A DNA stretch of 64,000 bases from DAOTXS01 sp034435055 (GCA_034435055.1 DAOTXS010000043.1:74234-138233), one strand, 5' to 3'; shown: positions 41,356 through 50,762, numbered from the stretch's first letter. Numbers and translations: made by a program. Notes: generated by a model not told the origin, from the sequence alone.

Positions 41356-42182
41356 TCGATTGGCTCGTAACGCCAATGACGTACAGTTTTATGCAACGCG
41401 GCGTGCTCGCGTCGATCATCGTCGGCGTGTTGTGTGCGGTTGTCGGATGTTACGTCGTTTTGCGATCGATGGCGTTTCTCGGCGATGCGATGGCGCATGC
41501 GATTCTGCCCGGCGTCGCCATTGCTTACTTGCTCAAAGGCGAGTTGTTGTTCGGCGCGCTTGCCGCCGCCGTTATCGTCGCGCTGGCGATTGGTTTGCTC
41601 ACGCGGCAAGGTGCGTTGAAAGAAGATACGGCAATTGGTATCCTGTTCGCCGGCGCGCTCGCGCTCGGTGTCGCGCTGATCAGCACGATCAAAACATACG
41701 CGGTCGATCTGTCGCACATTCTATTCGGCAACGTGCTGGGCGTGAGCGAAAATGATTTGATACTGACCGGTATTCTGGCGATCATCGTTCTGGCGACGAT
41801 TGGGTTGCTATTCAAAGAGTTTCTCGTCATCTCGTTCGACCCGGTGCTTGCCGCTACGCTCCGATTGCCGACAGAATTGTTGCGTAACGTGTTGCTCATA
41901 TTACTTGCGCTGACGATTGTCGTTTCGATGCAGACGGTAGGTGTCGGTTTGGTCGCGGCGATGCTTGTCACGCCGGCGGCGACGGCGTACTTGCTCACGC
42001 GCCGGCTCGCGCCGATGATGCTGATTGCGGCGGCGATTGGCGGATTCGCCAGCGTCGCCGGACTGTACGCAAGTTTCTACATCAACGTGGCGTCGGGTGC
42101 GGCGGTGGTGTTGATTGCGACAATCATTTTTCTGTTTGCCTTTCTATTCGCGCCCAAACGAGGAGTGGTATGGCGCCGCTAA
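41352..42182 (+). CDS. znuB: Zinc ABC transporter permease
   Basis: A metal-type (ABC-3 family) permease of 276 residues with about eight membrane segments. Family segments include LGDAMAHAILPGVAIAYLL and SFDPVLAATLRLP, and VGVGLVAAMLVTPAATAYLL. It is translationally coupled to znuC (ATGA) and overlaps the next gene by 13 bases. With znuA and znuC it makes a complete importer. Confidence 0.93.
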   Translation: MIDWLVTPMTYSFMQRGVLASIIVGVLCAVVGCYVVLRSMAFLGDAMAHAILPGVAIAYLLKGELLFGALAAAVIVALAIGLLTRQGALKEDTAIGILFAGALALGVALISTIKTYAVDLSHILFGNVLGVSENDLILTGILAIIVLATIGLLFKEFLVISFDPVLAATLRLPTELLRNVLLILLALTIVVSMQTVGVGLVAAMLVTPAATAYLLTRRLAPMMLIAAAIGGFASVAGLYASFYINVASGAAVVLIATIIFLFAFLFAPKRGVVWRR

Positions 42183-42634
42183 TTCGTCTTGAGCCAATCG
42201 GCTTCATTCGCAACGCCATCGATGAAGCGCACCGCGACACACACTGGGAAGAAATCGAATCCGAAATTGTGATCGACGAACGCTGGCGCGACGCGCTCGA
42301 CGGCATCGAACAATTTTCGCACATTTGGATCATCTTCTTCATCGACCGCGTGGATGCGCCGGCGGATTTGAAGATTTGTCCGATGAAACGCGACGATATG
42401 CCGCTCGTCGGAATTTTCGCCACGCGCTCGCCGCAACGTCCCAACCCAATTGGCATTCGCGCCGCAGAGTTGATCCAAGTGCGTGGCAACATTTTGCGCG
42501 TGCGCGGTTTGGATGCGTTGAACGGTTCGCCGGTGCTCGATCTCAAGCCCTACCTCACGCGCGGCGATGCGATCCCGAACGCGCGGGTGAGCGAGTGGGT
42601 TCAAAAATTTTGGATGACGTTAGATCACAAATGA
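42170..42634 (+). CDS. trmO: tRNA (N6-threonylcarbamoyladenosine(37)-N6)-methyltransferase, TrmO/TsaA type
   Basis: A 154-residue SAM-dependent methyltransferase of the YaeB/TsaA fold, which methylates t6A37 in some tRNAs. The signature TRSPQRPNPIGI is intact, with LDGIEQFSHIWIIFF before it and PVLDLKPYL after. GAGGAG lies before ATG 42170 within the end of znuB; the overlap suggests co-expression with the zinc importer without a clear functional reason. The stop overlaps the next ATG. Confidence 0.9.
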   Translation: MAPLIRLEPIGFIRNAIDEAHRDTHWEEIESEIVIDERWRDALDGIEQFSHIWIIFFIDRVDAPADLKICPMKRDDMPLVGIFATRSPQRPNPIGIRAAELIQVRGNILRVRGLDALNGSPVLDLKPYLTRGDAIPNARVSEWVQKFWMTLDHK

Positions 42635-45132
42635 AGAACCGCGTTGTCTTTTCCTCTGCGCAAACGCTTTTCACTTTTTTCTTCCTGATCTTTTTCTTCA
42701 CGCTCCTCAACGGCTATGTGCAAAATCTCGTCGCCGATTATCGCGCGAACGAATGGCTCGTCCTCGCCGGTCTCCTCGTCGAAATGGCACTTGCACTCTG
42801 GTTCGCGCGGCGATGGATTGAAATTGAAATCGATCTGTTGGAAATCGCCGGTTTTGTGCTCGTCGTCGTTGGTGTGTGGTGGTATTTTGTCATCCCGGCA
42901 TTACCAACGCTTTTACCGCCCACGCAATCGAGCGACGCGGTACGTGCGTACTTGCAAGTGATGTTCACATTTCCCAAGGGCACGTTAGTCAGTTGGTACC
43001 CGGCGGGTGGCGCGTTTGTGACGGCGATGTTCGCGCATTGGTCGGGCATCGAGCCGTTGTTTGTTTTGCATCCCACTGCCGCGAGTTTTCTGGCGTTGAG
43101 CGCAGGCGCGGTGTATGGAATGACGGGTGCAGTGTTACCTAAGACGCGATTCTCCCCCATTGTCGCATTGATTGCGCCGGCTTTGCTATTTGTGTCATGG
43201 TCGTACTTTGCCGGGACGATCAATTGGGAACAATATTTCTTCGCTCAAATTTTCGCGCAATATTTCATTCTCGCTGCCGTGTGGTTCATCGCGCGATACG
43301 CGCAACAGCCGCACCCGGTTTTCGCCGGGCTGATTGGCGCGGCATTGCTCGGCGTCGTCGCCGCATATCCGATTTTTGTCGTCCTGCCGTTGGGCTTGTT
43401 CGGATTAGTGGTACTTGTGCAAATCGTGCAATCGAAAAATTTGCGCCAAAGTCGTGGCGCGTTGATTGCGCTCATGGCATTCGTCGGTTTGCTGATTCTT
43501 GCGGCAATCGCGTTACAGCGCGGCGGCATTTTGGAAATCCTCGCCGGCAAATTATCGTTGGAAGGGGATGTCGGAGTGGGCGGGGTCGCGCGCCCGTCCA
43601 TCGAAAATCTGGGCGGTCCGATTTTTATCACACTCGTTGTGATCGGGGTTGGGCGCGCGTGGCAAACTCTTTTTGGCAAAACGGTTCTGGGTTGGCTTTT
43701 GATTTGGGGCTTGCAATTTGGCGCGCTGACAGCGTTGCAACTTGTCACACCGATTTCCGGCTATCGCATCGACAAGACGTTTTACATTCTCGTTTTCCCG
43801 TTTGCGATGCTTGCCGCGTTGCCCTTGGCTTTTGTGATCGAACGCGCGATACAACGTTTCAACATTTCCGCGCGCGCATTGATACCGGGATTTTGGGCGA
43901 CCATCGTTTTGCTTGGCGCGGCAATCTGGCTTTGGCGACCGCCGAAACCCTTCTCGCCGCTAACCCAATCCGAACTGGCGGTCGCGCGCTGGGCAAAATC
44001 ATTTTACAATGAGACCTATCAAATCGCCTATCTCGATGAAAACCCGGTGAGCGCGTATTGGCTCGCGTTTGGCATCTGGCGTGAAAGTCTGACGAACGAA
44101 TGGTTTCAGTGGATTCCCGCCGGCCGTAAACTGGGCCCAGCAACTTTTGACGAATGGCTTGCCGACCCAGGTTGGCATGATCGAATGTTGGTGCGGTACC
44201 TCGAAGAAATTCCGGCGCAGTTGCGCGTTGTTTATCAAGTGGGTTCGAGCGCGATCATCGATAAAGATGTACCGCCGGATTACGGACCCAAGCCGCCGTT
44301 TCGCAGCGATCTGATCTTCGGTTCCACGCTCACGCTGATCGGATACGATTTGCCACGTACTCAAATTCTGCCAGGTGAAACGTTGACGCTGACGACTTGG
44401 ACCCAAGCGCTTTATCCACCGCCGGCAACGGTCGCTTGGCGGATGGAATTGCTCGATCACAATGCGCGCGTGATCAGCCGCAGCGAAAGTGATCCGTTTG
44501 GCAACAAATATCCGTTGCAGCGATGGGCGCCCGGCAAATACACGCGCGACGTGTGGTCTTTGCCGCTCGATGCCAACGTGGCGCCCGGCGTGTATGCTGT
44601 CCGCTTGGCGCTTTTCCGCCGCAGTGACGGCGAATTGATCGGTGTGCGTCCTGTGTACTCGACCCAGCCAATCGTGCCGATGTCTGCGGCGCCGATCACG
44701 CGCATCAAAATTCCGGTCGCGCCGCCATCCGCCGATGAATTACGCACAACGCAAGCGCTGAATGTTCGCTTGGGTGATTCATTCGCGTTGACGAATTATG
44801 CGATTACGCCGGATCGAGCGTCGCGGCAAGTCCAGTTGACCTTGTATTGGCGCGCGCTGAAAAAAGTGGATCAGGATTACACCGTCTTTGTTCATCTGCT
44901 CGATGCCGTCGGGAAGATCGTCGCACAAATCGATGCGCCACCGCGCGGCGGAACATACCCAACATCGAGCTGGGACGCCGGTGAGATGGTGAAAGATGAA
45001 TACACGCTGACCGTTCCCGCCGATGCGCGCGCGCCGTTTTCGCTTGCCGTCGGAATGTATGAGCAACCCAGTTTGCAACGCTTGCCGGTGGAAAACAGCG
45101 ACCACGTGGAATTTAGGATTTCAGATTTTTGA
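42631..45132 (+). CDS. Large GT-C-like membrane protein with C-terminal beta-sandwich
   Basis: An 833-residue protein begins with about 14 membrane segments (residues 10-440), then has an extracytoplasmic region. No classical GT39 motif is clear, so the glycosyltransferase call rests on topology, neighbours and the tail. The tail contains two related beta-sandwich units (about 555-680 and 700-830), the second with VQLTLYWRALKKVDQDYTVF and GTYPTSSWDAGEMVKDEYTL, the module shared with four other proteins here. ATG 42631 overlaps the trmO stop; the longer frame to 42325 runs through trmO and is rejected. Confidence 0.72.
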   Translation: MKNRVVFSSAQTLFTFFFLIFFFTLLNGYVQNLVADYRANEWLVLAGLLVEMALALWFARRWIEIEIDLLEIAGFVLVVVGVWWYFVIPALPTLLPPTQSSDAVRAYLQVMFTFPKGTLVSWYPAGGAFVTAMFAHWSGIEPLFVLHPTAASFLALSAGAVYGMTGAVLPKTRFSPIVALIAPALLFVSWSYFAGTINWEQYFFAQIFAQYFILAAVWFIARYAQQPHPVFAGLIGAALLGVVAAYPIFVVLPLGLFGLVVLVQIVQSKNLRQSRGALIALMAFVGLLILAAIALQRGGILEILAGKLSLEGDVGVGGVARPSIENLGGPIFITLVVIGVGRAWQTLFGKTVLGWLLIWGLQFGALTALQLVTPISGYRIDKTFYILVFPFAMLAALPLAFVIERAIQRFNISARALIPGFWATIVLLGAAIWLWRPPKPFSPLTQSELAVARWAKSFYNETYQIAYLDENPVSAYWLAFGIWRESLTNEWFQWIPAGRKLGPATFDEWLADPGWHDRMLVRYLEEIPAQLRVVYQVGSSAIIDKDVPPDYGPKPPFRSDLIFGSTLTLIGYDLPRTQILPGETLTLTTWTQALYPPPATVAWRMELLDHNARVISRSESDPFGNKYPLQRWAPGKYTRDVWSLPLDANVAPGVYAVRLALFRRSDGELIGVRPVYSTQPIVPMSAAPITRIKIPVAPPSADELRTTQALNVRLGDSFALTNYAITPDRASRQVQLTLYWRALKKVDQDYTVFVHLLDAVGKIVAQIDAPPRGGTYPTSSWDAGEMVKDEYTLTVPADARAPFSLAVGMYEQPSLQRLPVENSDHVEFRISDF

Positions 45133-45152
45133 TTGCCCCAATTATAGCCACG

Positions 45153-45177
45153 AAAAAAAGGCGAGCCAATGCTCGCC
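45153..45177 (-). terminator. Terminator of the nadK/membrane protein pair
   Basis: On the minus strand GGCGAGC/GCTCGCC with a short ATTG loop is followed by seven T residues. It ends the transcript of the membrane protein at 45184-45726. Confidence 0.82.
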
Positions 45178-45183
45178 CGTTGG

Positions 45184-45726
45184 TCAAGGTGAATTTTTAT
45201 TTTCCGCGTCTTCGGCAATTTCGTACTTGCCGGGACTTGTTTGTTTGAACCGCAGCCGTTTGCCCCGCAAAAGAGCACTCACGCCGGTCAATAAAAATCC
45301 CAGACCGACCGAACCCCAACACCCGCCAAACAAAATTCCAAACAGAACTTCTTGTTGCGCGCGCAACGTGCCGATCAAAACCGCGCCGCCAACAAAAGTT
45401 GCAAATCCACCTATCCCAATCGTGAAGGCAATCGCGCCAAAGCGTTCTAGAATTTCTTTTGGCAGAATGATCGTACTCAGCGCGACAAGGAAAGTAAACA
45501 TCACGCTGATTGGAAATGCCCATGCGTTCAACTCGTGCATGAATACTGCATTGAACAATGTGCCCGCGCCGGCGAATATCGCGCCCATAAAAATCGATCC
45601 GCCGCCGGCTTCGCCTTCCAACAATTGCCGCACACCCAAACCGACAAACACGGCGCCCAGCGTTTGAAAGACACCGAAAAAGAGCATCAGGATAATTTGA
45701 AACACCCAACTATTTTGGTCGATCAT
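45184..45726 (-). CDS. Membrane protein of unknown function
   Basis: A 180-residue protein with about five hydrophobic segments (for example FQIILMLFFGVFQTLGAVFV and AGAGTLFNAVFMHELNAWAF), and a charged C-terminus. I do not recognise the family. It begins inside the end of nadK (17-base overlap), with GGAGAG about 11 bases before ATG 45726, so it is co-expressed with NAD kinase. The longer frame to 45888 is antisense-like within nadK. Confidence 0.7.
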   Translation of the reverse strand: MIDQNSWVFQIILMLFFGVFQTLGAVFVGLGVRQLLEGEAGGGSIFMGAIFAGAGTLFNAVFMHELNAWAFPISVMFTFLVALSTIILPKEILERFGAIAFTIGIGGFATFVGGAVLIGTLRAQQEVLFGILFGGCWGSVGLGFLLTGVSALLRGKRLRFKQTSPGKYEIAEDAENKNSP

Positions 45727-46573
45727 TGCGATTATTCTCTCCGCGTTCCGGCACACGTTCACGCAAACGGTCGACGAGTGTGGAATAAAAGTACGTGCGC
45801 GGTTGAAAGCGCGCAAAGCGCGCGACATGCTGGCTCGCTTGCACCAGAATTTCGTCGCCGTTTTGCAATTCGATGTCGATTTGTCCATCGATGGTCAGAA
45901 TTGCATTGTGATCTGTTTCCAGTCGGAACAGCACGCGCGATCCTTCCGGCAAGACGAGCGATTTCAATTGACTCAAGTACGGCGCAATGGGCATGAGCAC
46001 CAACGTCTTGACGTCGGGCGCAAGGATCGGGCCACCGCACGCAAACACGTACGCCGTGGAGCCGGTAGCCGTGGCGACGATTGCGCCATCGGCGACGAAT
46101 GTCTTCAAATAATCGCCGTCGATGCACGTTGCCAGCCGAATGACGCGCGCCAGTTTGCCGCGTCCCACCACCACATCGTTCAACGCTTCAAATTCACCCA
46201 TCGATTTTTCATCGCGCGTGCAACGCGCGTGAAGCATCATGCGTTCCTCGATCCAGTACGCGCCATCGATCAGCGCGCGCGCGTCGAATTGATTCGGCGA
46301 CCACTCGGACATAAAGCCGACGCGCCCAAAATTGACGCCGAGAATTGGCACGCGCGCCGGGGCGCACGCGCGCGCCGCGCGCAATAATGTACCGTCGCCG
46401 CCGAGCGTGATGGCGAGTTGCGCGTTCGTCGATTGCCGGATGATTTCGGCTTCATCCCACGCGGAGATGATCGTCGCGCGCGCGTCCAACTGAGCGAATT
46501 GGTTTGCCCATTGCTGGGCAAGTTCGCGCGAGTGCGGGAGCTTGGGATGATGCAGGAGCAAAAAATTTTTCAT
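45710..46573 (-). CDS. nadK: NAD kinase
   Basis: ATP-NAD kinase (287 residues) phosphorylates NAD to NADP. The signature is GGDGTLLRAAR, followed by VNFGRVGFMSEW, NDVVVGR and the conserved TATGSTAYVFACGGPIL. The start chosen is ATG 46573, because the earlier in-frame ATG 46582 lies within the TATAAT element; the transcript then starts at or next to the first codon (leaderless). Confidence 0.93.
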   Translation of the reverse strand: MKNFLLLHHPKLPHSRELAQQWANQFAQLDARATIISAWDEAEIIRQSTNAQLAITLGGDGTLLRAARACAPARVPILGVNFGRVGFMSEWSPNQFDARALIDGAYWIEERMMLHARCTRDEKSMGEFEALNDVVVGRGKLARVIRLATCIDGDYLKTFVADGAIVATATGSTAYVFACGGPILAPDVKTLVLMPIAPYLSQLKSLVLPEGSRVLFRLETDHNAILTIDGQIDIELQNGDEILVQASQHVARFARFQPRTYFYSTLVDRLRERVPERGENNRNDRPK

Positions 46574-46580
46574 TGCCGGC

Positions 46581-46589
46581 ATTATACCA
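46581..46589 (-). promoter_or_regulatory. nadK extended -10 directly before the start codon
   Basis: TGGTATAAT on the minus strand ends seven bases before ATG 46573, predicting a leaderless transcript. Confidence 0.65.
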
Positions 46590-46612
46590 CTTTTCTGAGC
46601 GTGCTTAAAATA

Positions 46613-46621
46613 TGTTATAAT
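46613..46621 (+). promoter_or_regulatory. Extended -10 directly before the GT39-like gene
   Basis: TGTTATAAT ends seven bases before ATG 46629. With the nadK element it forms a compact divergent promoter pair, and a leaderless transcript is predicted here too. Confidence 0.65.
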
Positions 46622-46628
46622 CGCAACG

Positions 46629-48635
46629 ATGATGAAGCGTGATCGCGCGGAAACATTCGCCTTGGGACTGTTGATTTTGCTCGCGGCGGCATTGCGATTT
46701 TATCGCCTTGCCGCGCAAGACATTTGGGGCGATGAAGCATTCAGTATTTTTCTCAGCCAGCAATCGTTGAATGTCGTGCTTGCCGGCGCATCCGACACGC
46801 ATCCGCCGTTCTATCCGTTGTTACTTTTCGTGTGGCTCCAACTTGCCGGCGCAACGGCGTTTGCGACGCGCGCGTTGTCTGCGTTGATTGGCATACTTGC
46901 CGTGCCGCTGATTTTTGTTTTGGCAAACAGCATAACACTTCAGCCGCGCGTGCGTTGGTTCGCCGCGATTCTGCTCGCGGTCTCGCCGTTGATGATTTAC
47001 TATAGTCAAGAGACGCGAATGTACGAGCTGGTTACTATTCTGTGTCTCGCGTCATCGTATTGGATGCTGAAATGCGCGGCACTCTGGCGGAGGCGCAGTG
47101 ATGCTGGGGAGCAGAGGAAACAATCCTCAGATTTTCCTCCGTACCTCCGCGCCGTTGCTCCCTTGCGTGAAACGTCATCAGTGTTCTATGTAGTCTTCAC
47201 TCTGCTCGCGCTCTATACTCACTATTCGGCGTTCTTTGTTCTCGCCGCACAAAATATTTTTGCGCTGATTCATTTCCGCAATCAGCGTGCCGCGTTGATG
47301 CGTTGGCTCGTGCGCCAAATTTTTTTTGTTATCGCGTACCTGCCGTGGATCATTGTGCAATCGTCATTCCTGCGCGGCAAAGCGAGCGCGCGGTTCGATG
47401 AGTGGGGTTGGGCTGGCATCGAAATGATTTTCGGCAAAACGTTTCTTGCATTCAGCGCAGGCGTAACAACCGAATTTCCGATTCCCCAAATCGCGGCGGT
47501 GCTTTTTCTCACGTTCGCCGTGTTCGGTGTGTATGCGATGGCGCGCGCGCCAAAGTATTCTGCAACTCCGCTTCGTTCCGTTCAGAATGTAGCGTGGTTT
47601 GTGCCGCTGTACTTTCTGGTGCCGATCCTCATCGCGTACGGCATCAATCCGATCATGCCGTTTTTCTTTGAACGCTATGTTCTCGTCGCGCTTCCCGGCT
47701 TTTTGCTCCTCGTCGCTTTTGGCTTGGATCGTTTTGCCGGCCACGATCATCGCGCCGCGCTGGGGATGTTGGTGTTGTTCGTTTCGATTAGCGCGTTTGC
47801 GCTGTTCAATTTTTATTTCGATGACACGTACGCCAAAGGCAAGTACGGCAAAATGATGACGTACGTTTCGCAGAACGCGCAGCCGGGCGACGTGCTGATT
47901 TTGAACAACCCACTGCAAAAACCGTTGTACCGCTATTACGCGCCGACGAATGTGCCCGCGCATTTTTTCCCAGACGGCGGCGCCTCGCTCGAAGAGCCGC
48001 ACGTGCGGCAGGAACTGGAGCACACCGCCAAGAAATCGGCGCGGGTGTGGTTGGTGATGTTCGGCAACCCGGCGGAGTACGATCCGACCGGTTATCTCGA
48101 AAAATGGTTTGGCGCGAACGCGTTCAAAAGTTATTTCGGCGGTTACGTCGATGCGAGTTTACATTTGTACGTGATGCCGAGCGCAGCGCCGGCAATCCGG
48201 CGTTCGGAATTGTACACGTTGGGCAAATCGATTCAACTTGTCGGTTTCGATTTGGATCGCGCCGATCCGAAGCCGGGTCAATCGGTGTTGTTGACCTTGC
48301 ATTGGAAAACGACCGCGCCGGTCGATAACCGTTACACGGTGTTCGCGCATATCATCGGCGCGGTGAATCCGGCGACGCAATCGCCGGTGTGGGCGCAAAT
48401 GGATAGCGAGCCGGCGGGCGGCGCGCGCCCGACATCGACGTGGCAAATCGACGAGGTCATCGATGATCGACACGGTTTGTTGCTTCCGCGCGACACGCCG
48501 CCCGGCGAGTACTTGATCGAAATCGGAATGTACGATTCCAGCACACAGACGCGCTTGCCGGTCATCGACGGCACCGGCGTGCGTCTGCCGGACGACCGCG
48601 TGATTCTGGGAACTGTGCGCGTGGTGACGCAATGA
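46629..48635 (+). CDS. GT39/ArnT-type membrane glycosyltransferase
   Basis: A 668-residue polytopic protein with about 11 membrane segments. The first periplasmic loop has the catalytic-type acidic motif DIWGDEAFS and SDTHPPFYPLL, as in PMT_2/ArnT-family enzymes that use polyprenyl-phosphate sugars. The C-terminal domain (about 525-665) is the shared beta-sandwich (VLLTLHWKTTAPVDNRYTVF, GGARPTSTW). Codons about 153-183 (WRRRSDAGEQRKQSSDFPPY) are hydrophilic and derive from a word-like palindrome inserted in frame. ATG 46629 or 46632 is the start. Sugar and acceptor are unknown. Confidence 0.83.
   Translation: MMKRDRAETFALGLLILLAAALRFYRLAAQDIWGDEAFSIFLSQQSLNVVLAGASDTHPPFYPLLLFVWLQLAGATAFATRALSALIGILAVPLIFVLANSITLQPRVRWFAAILLAVSPLMIYYSQETRMYELVTILCLASSYWMLKCAALWRRRSDAGEQRKQSSDFPPYLRAVAPLRETSSVFYVVFTLLALYTHYSAFFVLAAQNIFALIHFRNQRAALMRWLVRQIFFVIAYLPWIIVQSSFLRGKASARFDEWGWAGIEMIFGKTFLAFSAGVTTEFPIPQIAAVLFLTFAVFGVYAMARAPKYSATPLRSVQNVAWFVPLYFLVPILIAYGINPIMPFFFERYVLVALPGFLLLVAFGLDRFAGHDHRAALGMLVLFVSISAFALFNFYFDDTYAKGKYGKMMTYVSQNAQPGDVLILNNPLQKPLYRYYAPTNVPAHFFPDGGASLEEPHVRQELEHTAKKSARVWLVMFGNPAEYDPTGYLEKWFGANAFKSYFGGYVDASLHLYVMPSAAPAIRRSELYTLGKSIQLVGFDLDRADPKPGQSVLLTLHWKTTAPVDNRYTVFAHIIGAVNPATQSPVWAQMDSEPAGGARPTSTWQIDEVIDDRHGLLLPRDTPPGEYLIEIGMYDSSTQTRLPVIDGTGVRLPDDRVILGTVRVVTQ
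47084..47170. repeat. Word-like palindrome inserted in frame in the GT39-like gene
   Basis: GGAGGCGCAGTG, GGGGAGCAGAGGAAA on the left are mirrored by TTTTCCTCCGTACCTCCGCG and TTGCTCCC on the right. The stretch codes for a charged loop between membrane segments, and the reading frame stays open. Confidence 0.55.
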
Positions 48636-50590
48636 ATGATGCGACGCGGCGCGTGATCCTGGGACGGCACGACCAAAAAATCGTTTTGCGTTTGCAGAAA
48701 ATCGGCCGTCTGCAATTTATCGAATTTGCATTGACGTTGCCCGGTTGGGTGATGCCAGCGCAAACGATTGCGCCGCCTCCATCGCTTCCGCCGGCAGAAC
48801 CGTTGCTTGTCCTCGCGCAACGATGGATGCGTGAGCAAAAACGGCGTGCCGCGCTTGGATTGCTCGCCTTTGGCGTGAGTGGCCTCGTGTTATCGATCTT
48901 GCCGGCGCTGTACCTCACCGATGATTTCACGCTGGTTACTTTTCTTTGGCTCGCATCGTTTGTATTTTTTGCCGTTGCTGTTGTGCCGGCGCGATCACGC
49001 ACAAAAATAAACTTGCGCTTGGCGCGCCTGCCGATTATTTTTGCGGTCGGCGGACTCGCGTTTCTCGCGCTGGCTTTGCGCGTGTGGAACATTGGCTCGA
49101 TTCCGTTTACGCTCGGCGGCGATGAAGCGTCCCAGGGTTTGGAATCTCTGCGCGTTTTGCGCGGCGAGCTTCGCAGTCCGTTTGTGACCGGCTGGTACAG
49201 CGTGCCGACGATGAGTTTCTTTTTCAACGCGTTGTCGTTGAGTTTGTTCGGCGCGAACATCACCGCGTTGCGCTTGCCGTGGGCATTGGTCGGCACCGCA
49301 TCGATTGTTAGCACATTTGCGTTGACGACCCGGCTTGCCGGTTTGCGCGTTGGTTTGCTCACCGCCGGTTTGCTCGCGGCGTATCATTATCATATTCACT
49401 ATTCCCGGCTCGGCTCGAATCAAATCGCCGACCCATTATTCGTCTCGCTCGCGTTTTTCTTTTTCTACCGCGCCTTATCGCGCCGGCAGATGTTTGATTG
49501 GCTGATGGTTGGCGCGATGTGCGCTGGGTCGTTGTACTTTTACGCCGGCGCGCGGCTGACGCTGATTCTGATTGTCGTGGTCATCGCGTACGAATACTTG
49601 CTCGACCGCGCACGATTCTGGCGGACGCATCGCATCGGTTTGCTCGTCGCGCTTGGCGCATTTCTCATCATCGCCGCGCCGATTTTGCAATTTGCGTTCA
49701 TTTACCCGGACGAATTCAACGCGCGCATCAATCAAATCGGAATTTTGCAAAGCGGCTGGCTTGAGAGAGAAATCGATCTTCGTAACGAAAGCGCGCCGGC
49801 GATTCTGTGGGATCAATTTGTGCGCGCCGCGCTCGCGTTCAATTATTATCCCGACCGCACGGTGTGGTACGGTTTGCGGACGCCGTTGCTCGATCCGATT
49901 TTTGGCGCGTTGTTTTTGCTGGGACTGGGGTACGCAACTGTTCGCGCATTGACGCCGCGCGCCGAACGAAAATTTTTTCCGATGGTCGCGTGGTGGTGGG
50001 GCGCGGTGATTTTGGGCGGCGTGCTGACCGAGAGTCCGCCGTCGAGTCAACGCTTGGTGACGCTGACGGTGCCGGTTTGCTTTTTCATCGCGCTCGCGCT
50101 CTGGAAAATTTTGCGTCTCGCACGGCAAGCGATTGCGCCCGCGCCGGTCAATGTCGTCGCATTCACGGCGGTTTTACTTTTTGCCTTCATCAGTCTCAAA
50201 ACCTACTTTGTCGATTACACGCCGCAACGCATTTATGGCAGTTCACGCGCGGAACTGGCGACGATGCTCGCGCCGACGTTGAACGACTTGAAAGCGACGC
50301 ATCGCTTTTATTTTGTTGGCGCGCCGTTTATGTACTGGGGTTTTGCGACGATTCCTTTTCTTGTGCCGGGTGCTGATGGAATCGATTTGGAACATCCGCT
50401 CACCGCGCCGCCGCCGCGCGATTTGATTCCGGCTGGACAAAGTGCGATGTTCATTGTGTTGCAAGAACGCCTCGCCGAATTGTCATTCATCGAGCAAGCG
50501 TGGAGCGACGGCGAGCGGCGCGAGATTCGCGCGCCGGTCGGCGGGCAAACACTCGCGACGTTGTACATCGTTTCCAAAAAATCGGAGTGA
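48632..50590 (+). CDS. GT39-type membrane glycosyltransferase
   Basis: A 652-residue protein has an unusual ~95-residue cytosolic N-terminus (NDATRRVILGRHDQKIVLRL, ending in a Pro-rich segment), then two membrane segments and a PMT-like core with the acidic motif TLGGDEASQGLESL after the third, and AAYHYHIHYSRLGSNQIADP. About 12 membrane segments are predicted in all. It lacks the C-terminal beta-sandwich of its neighbours and ends in a short soluble domain (GADGIDLEHPLTAPPPRDL). It is coupled to the preceding gene (ATGA). Confidence 0.8.
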   Translation: MNDATRRVILGRHDQKIVLRLQKIGRLQFIEFALTLPGWVMPAQTIAPPPSLPPAEPLLVLAQRWMREQKRRAALGLLAFGVSGLVLSILPALYLTDDFTLVTFLWLASFVFFAVAVVPARSRTKINLRLARLPIIFAVGGLAFLALALRVWNIGSIPFTLGGDEASQGLESLRVLRGELRSPFVTGWYSVPTMSFFFNALSLSLFGANITALRLPWALVGTASIVSTFALTTRLAGLRVGLLTAGLLAAYHYHIHYSRLGSNQIADPLFVSLAFFFFYRALSRRQMFDWLMVGAMCAGSLYFYAGARLTLILIVVVIAYEYLLDRARFWRTHRIGLLVALGAFLIIAAPILQFAFIYPDEFNARINQIGILQSGWLEREIDLRNESAPAILWDQFVRAALAFNYYPDRTVWYGLRTPLLDPIFGALFLLGLGYATVRALTPRAERKFFPMVAWWWGAVILGGVLTESPPSSQRLVTLTVPVCFFIALALWKILRLARQAIAPAPVNVVAFTAVLLFAFISLKTYFVDYTPQRIYGSSRAELATMLAPTLNDLKATHRFYFVGAPFMYWGFATIPFLVPGADGIDLEHPLTAPPPRDLIPAGQSAMFIVLQERLAELSFIEQAWSDGERREIRAPVGGQTLATLYIVSKKSE

Positions 50591-50594
50591 GATT

Positions 50595-50762
50595 TTGCAA
50601 ATCAAAAATCGTTGCGCGTTCCAAAATCTTGCGCTGATCATCGGCTTTGTCGCGATTGCCGCGTGGTGGTTTTGGTTCGCGTTCGATCCGCTCAAGCCGC
50701 CGCCGGTCGCGCCGTTCATTGCAATTGGGTTGGCAGTCATTGCGTTGTTGATGGAATGTTGA
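50595..50762 (+). CDS. Small membrane protein (55 residues)
   Basis: TTG 50595 follows GGAG (50584-50587) by seven bases. The peptide has two hydrophobic segments (NLALIIGFVAIAAWWFWFAF and APFIAIGLAVIALLM) joined by DPLKPPPV. It starts four bases after the upstream stop, and its own stop overlaps the next gene's start. It is not recognised; a small partner of the adjacent glycosyltransferases is possible. Confidence 0.6.
   Translation: MQIKNRCAFQNLALIIGFVAIAAWWFWFAFDPLKPPPVAPFIAIGLAVIALLMEC

Noticed and set aside
42325..42630. N-terminal extension of the membrane protein at 42631
   Set aside because: It overlaps trmO in another frame and has no conserved features; ATG 42631 overlaps the trmO stop as in other coupled genes.
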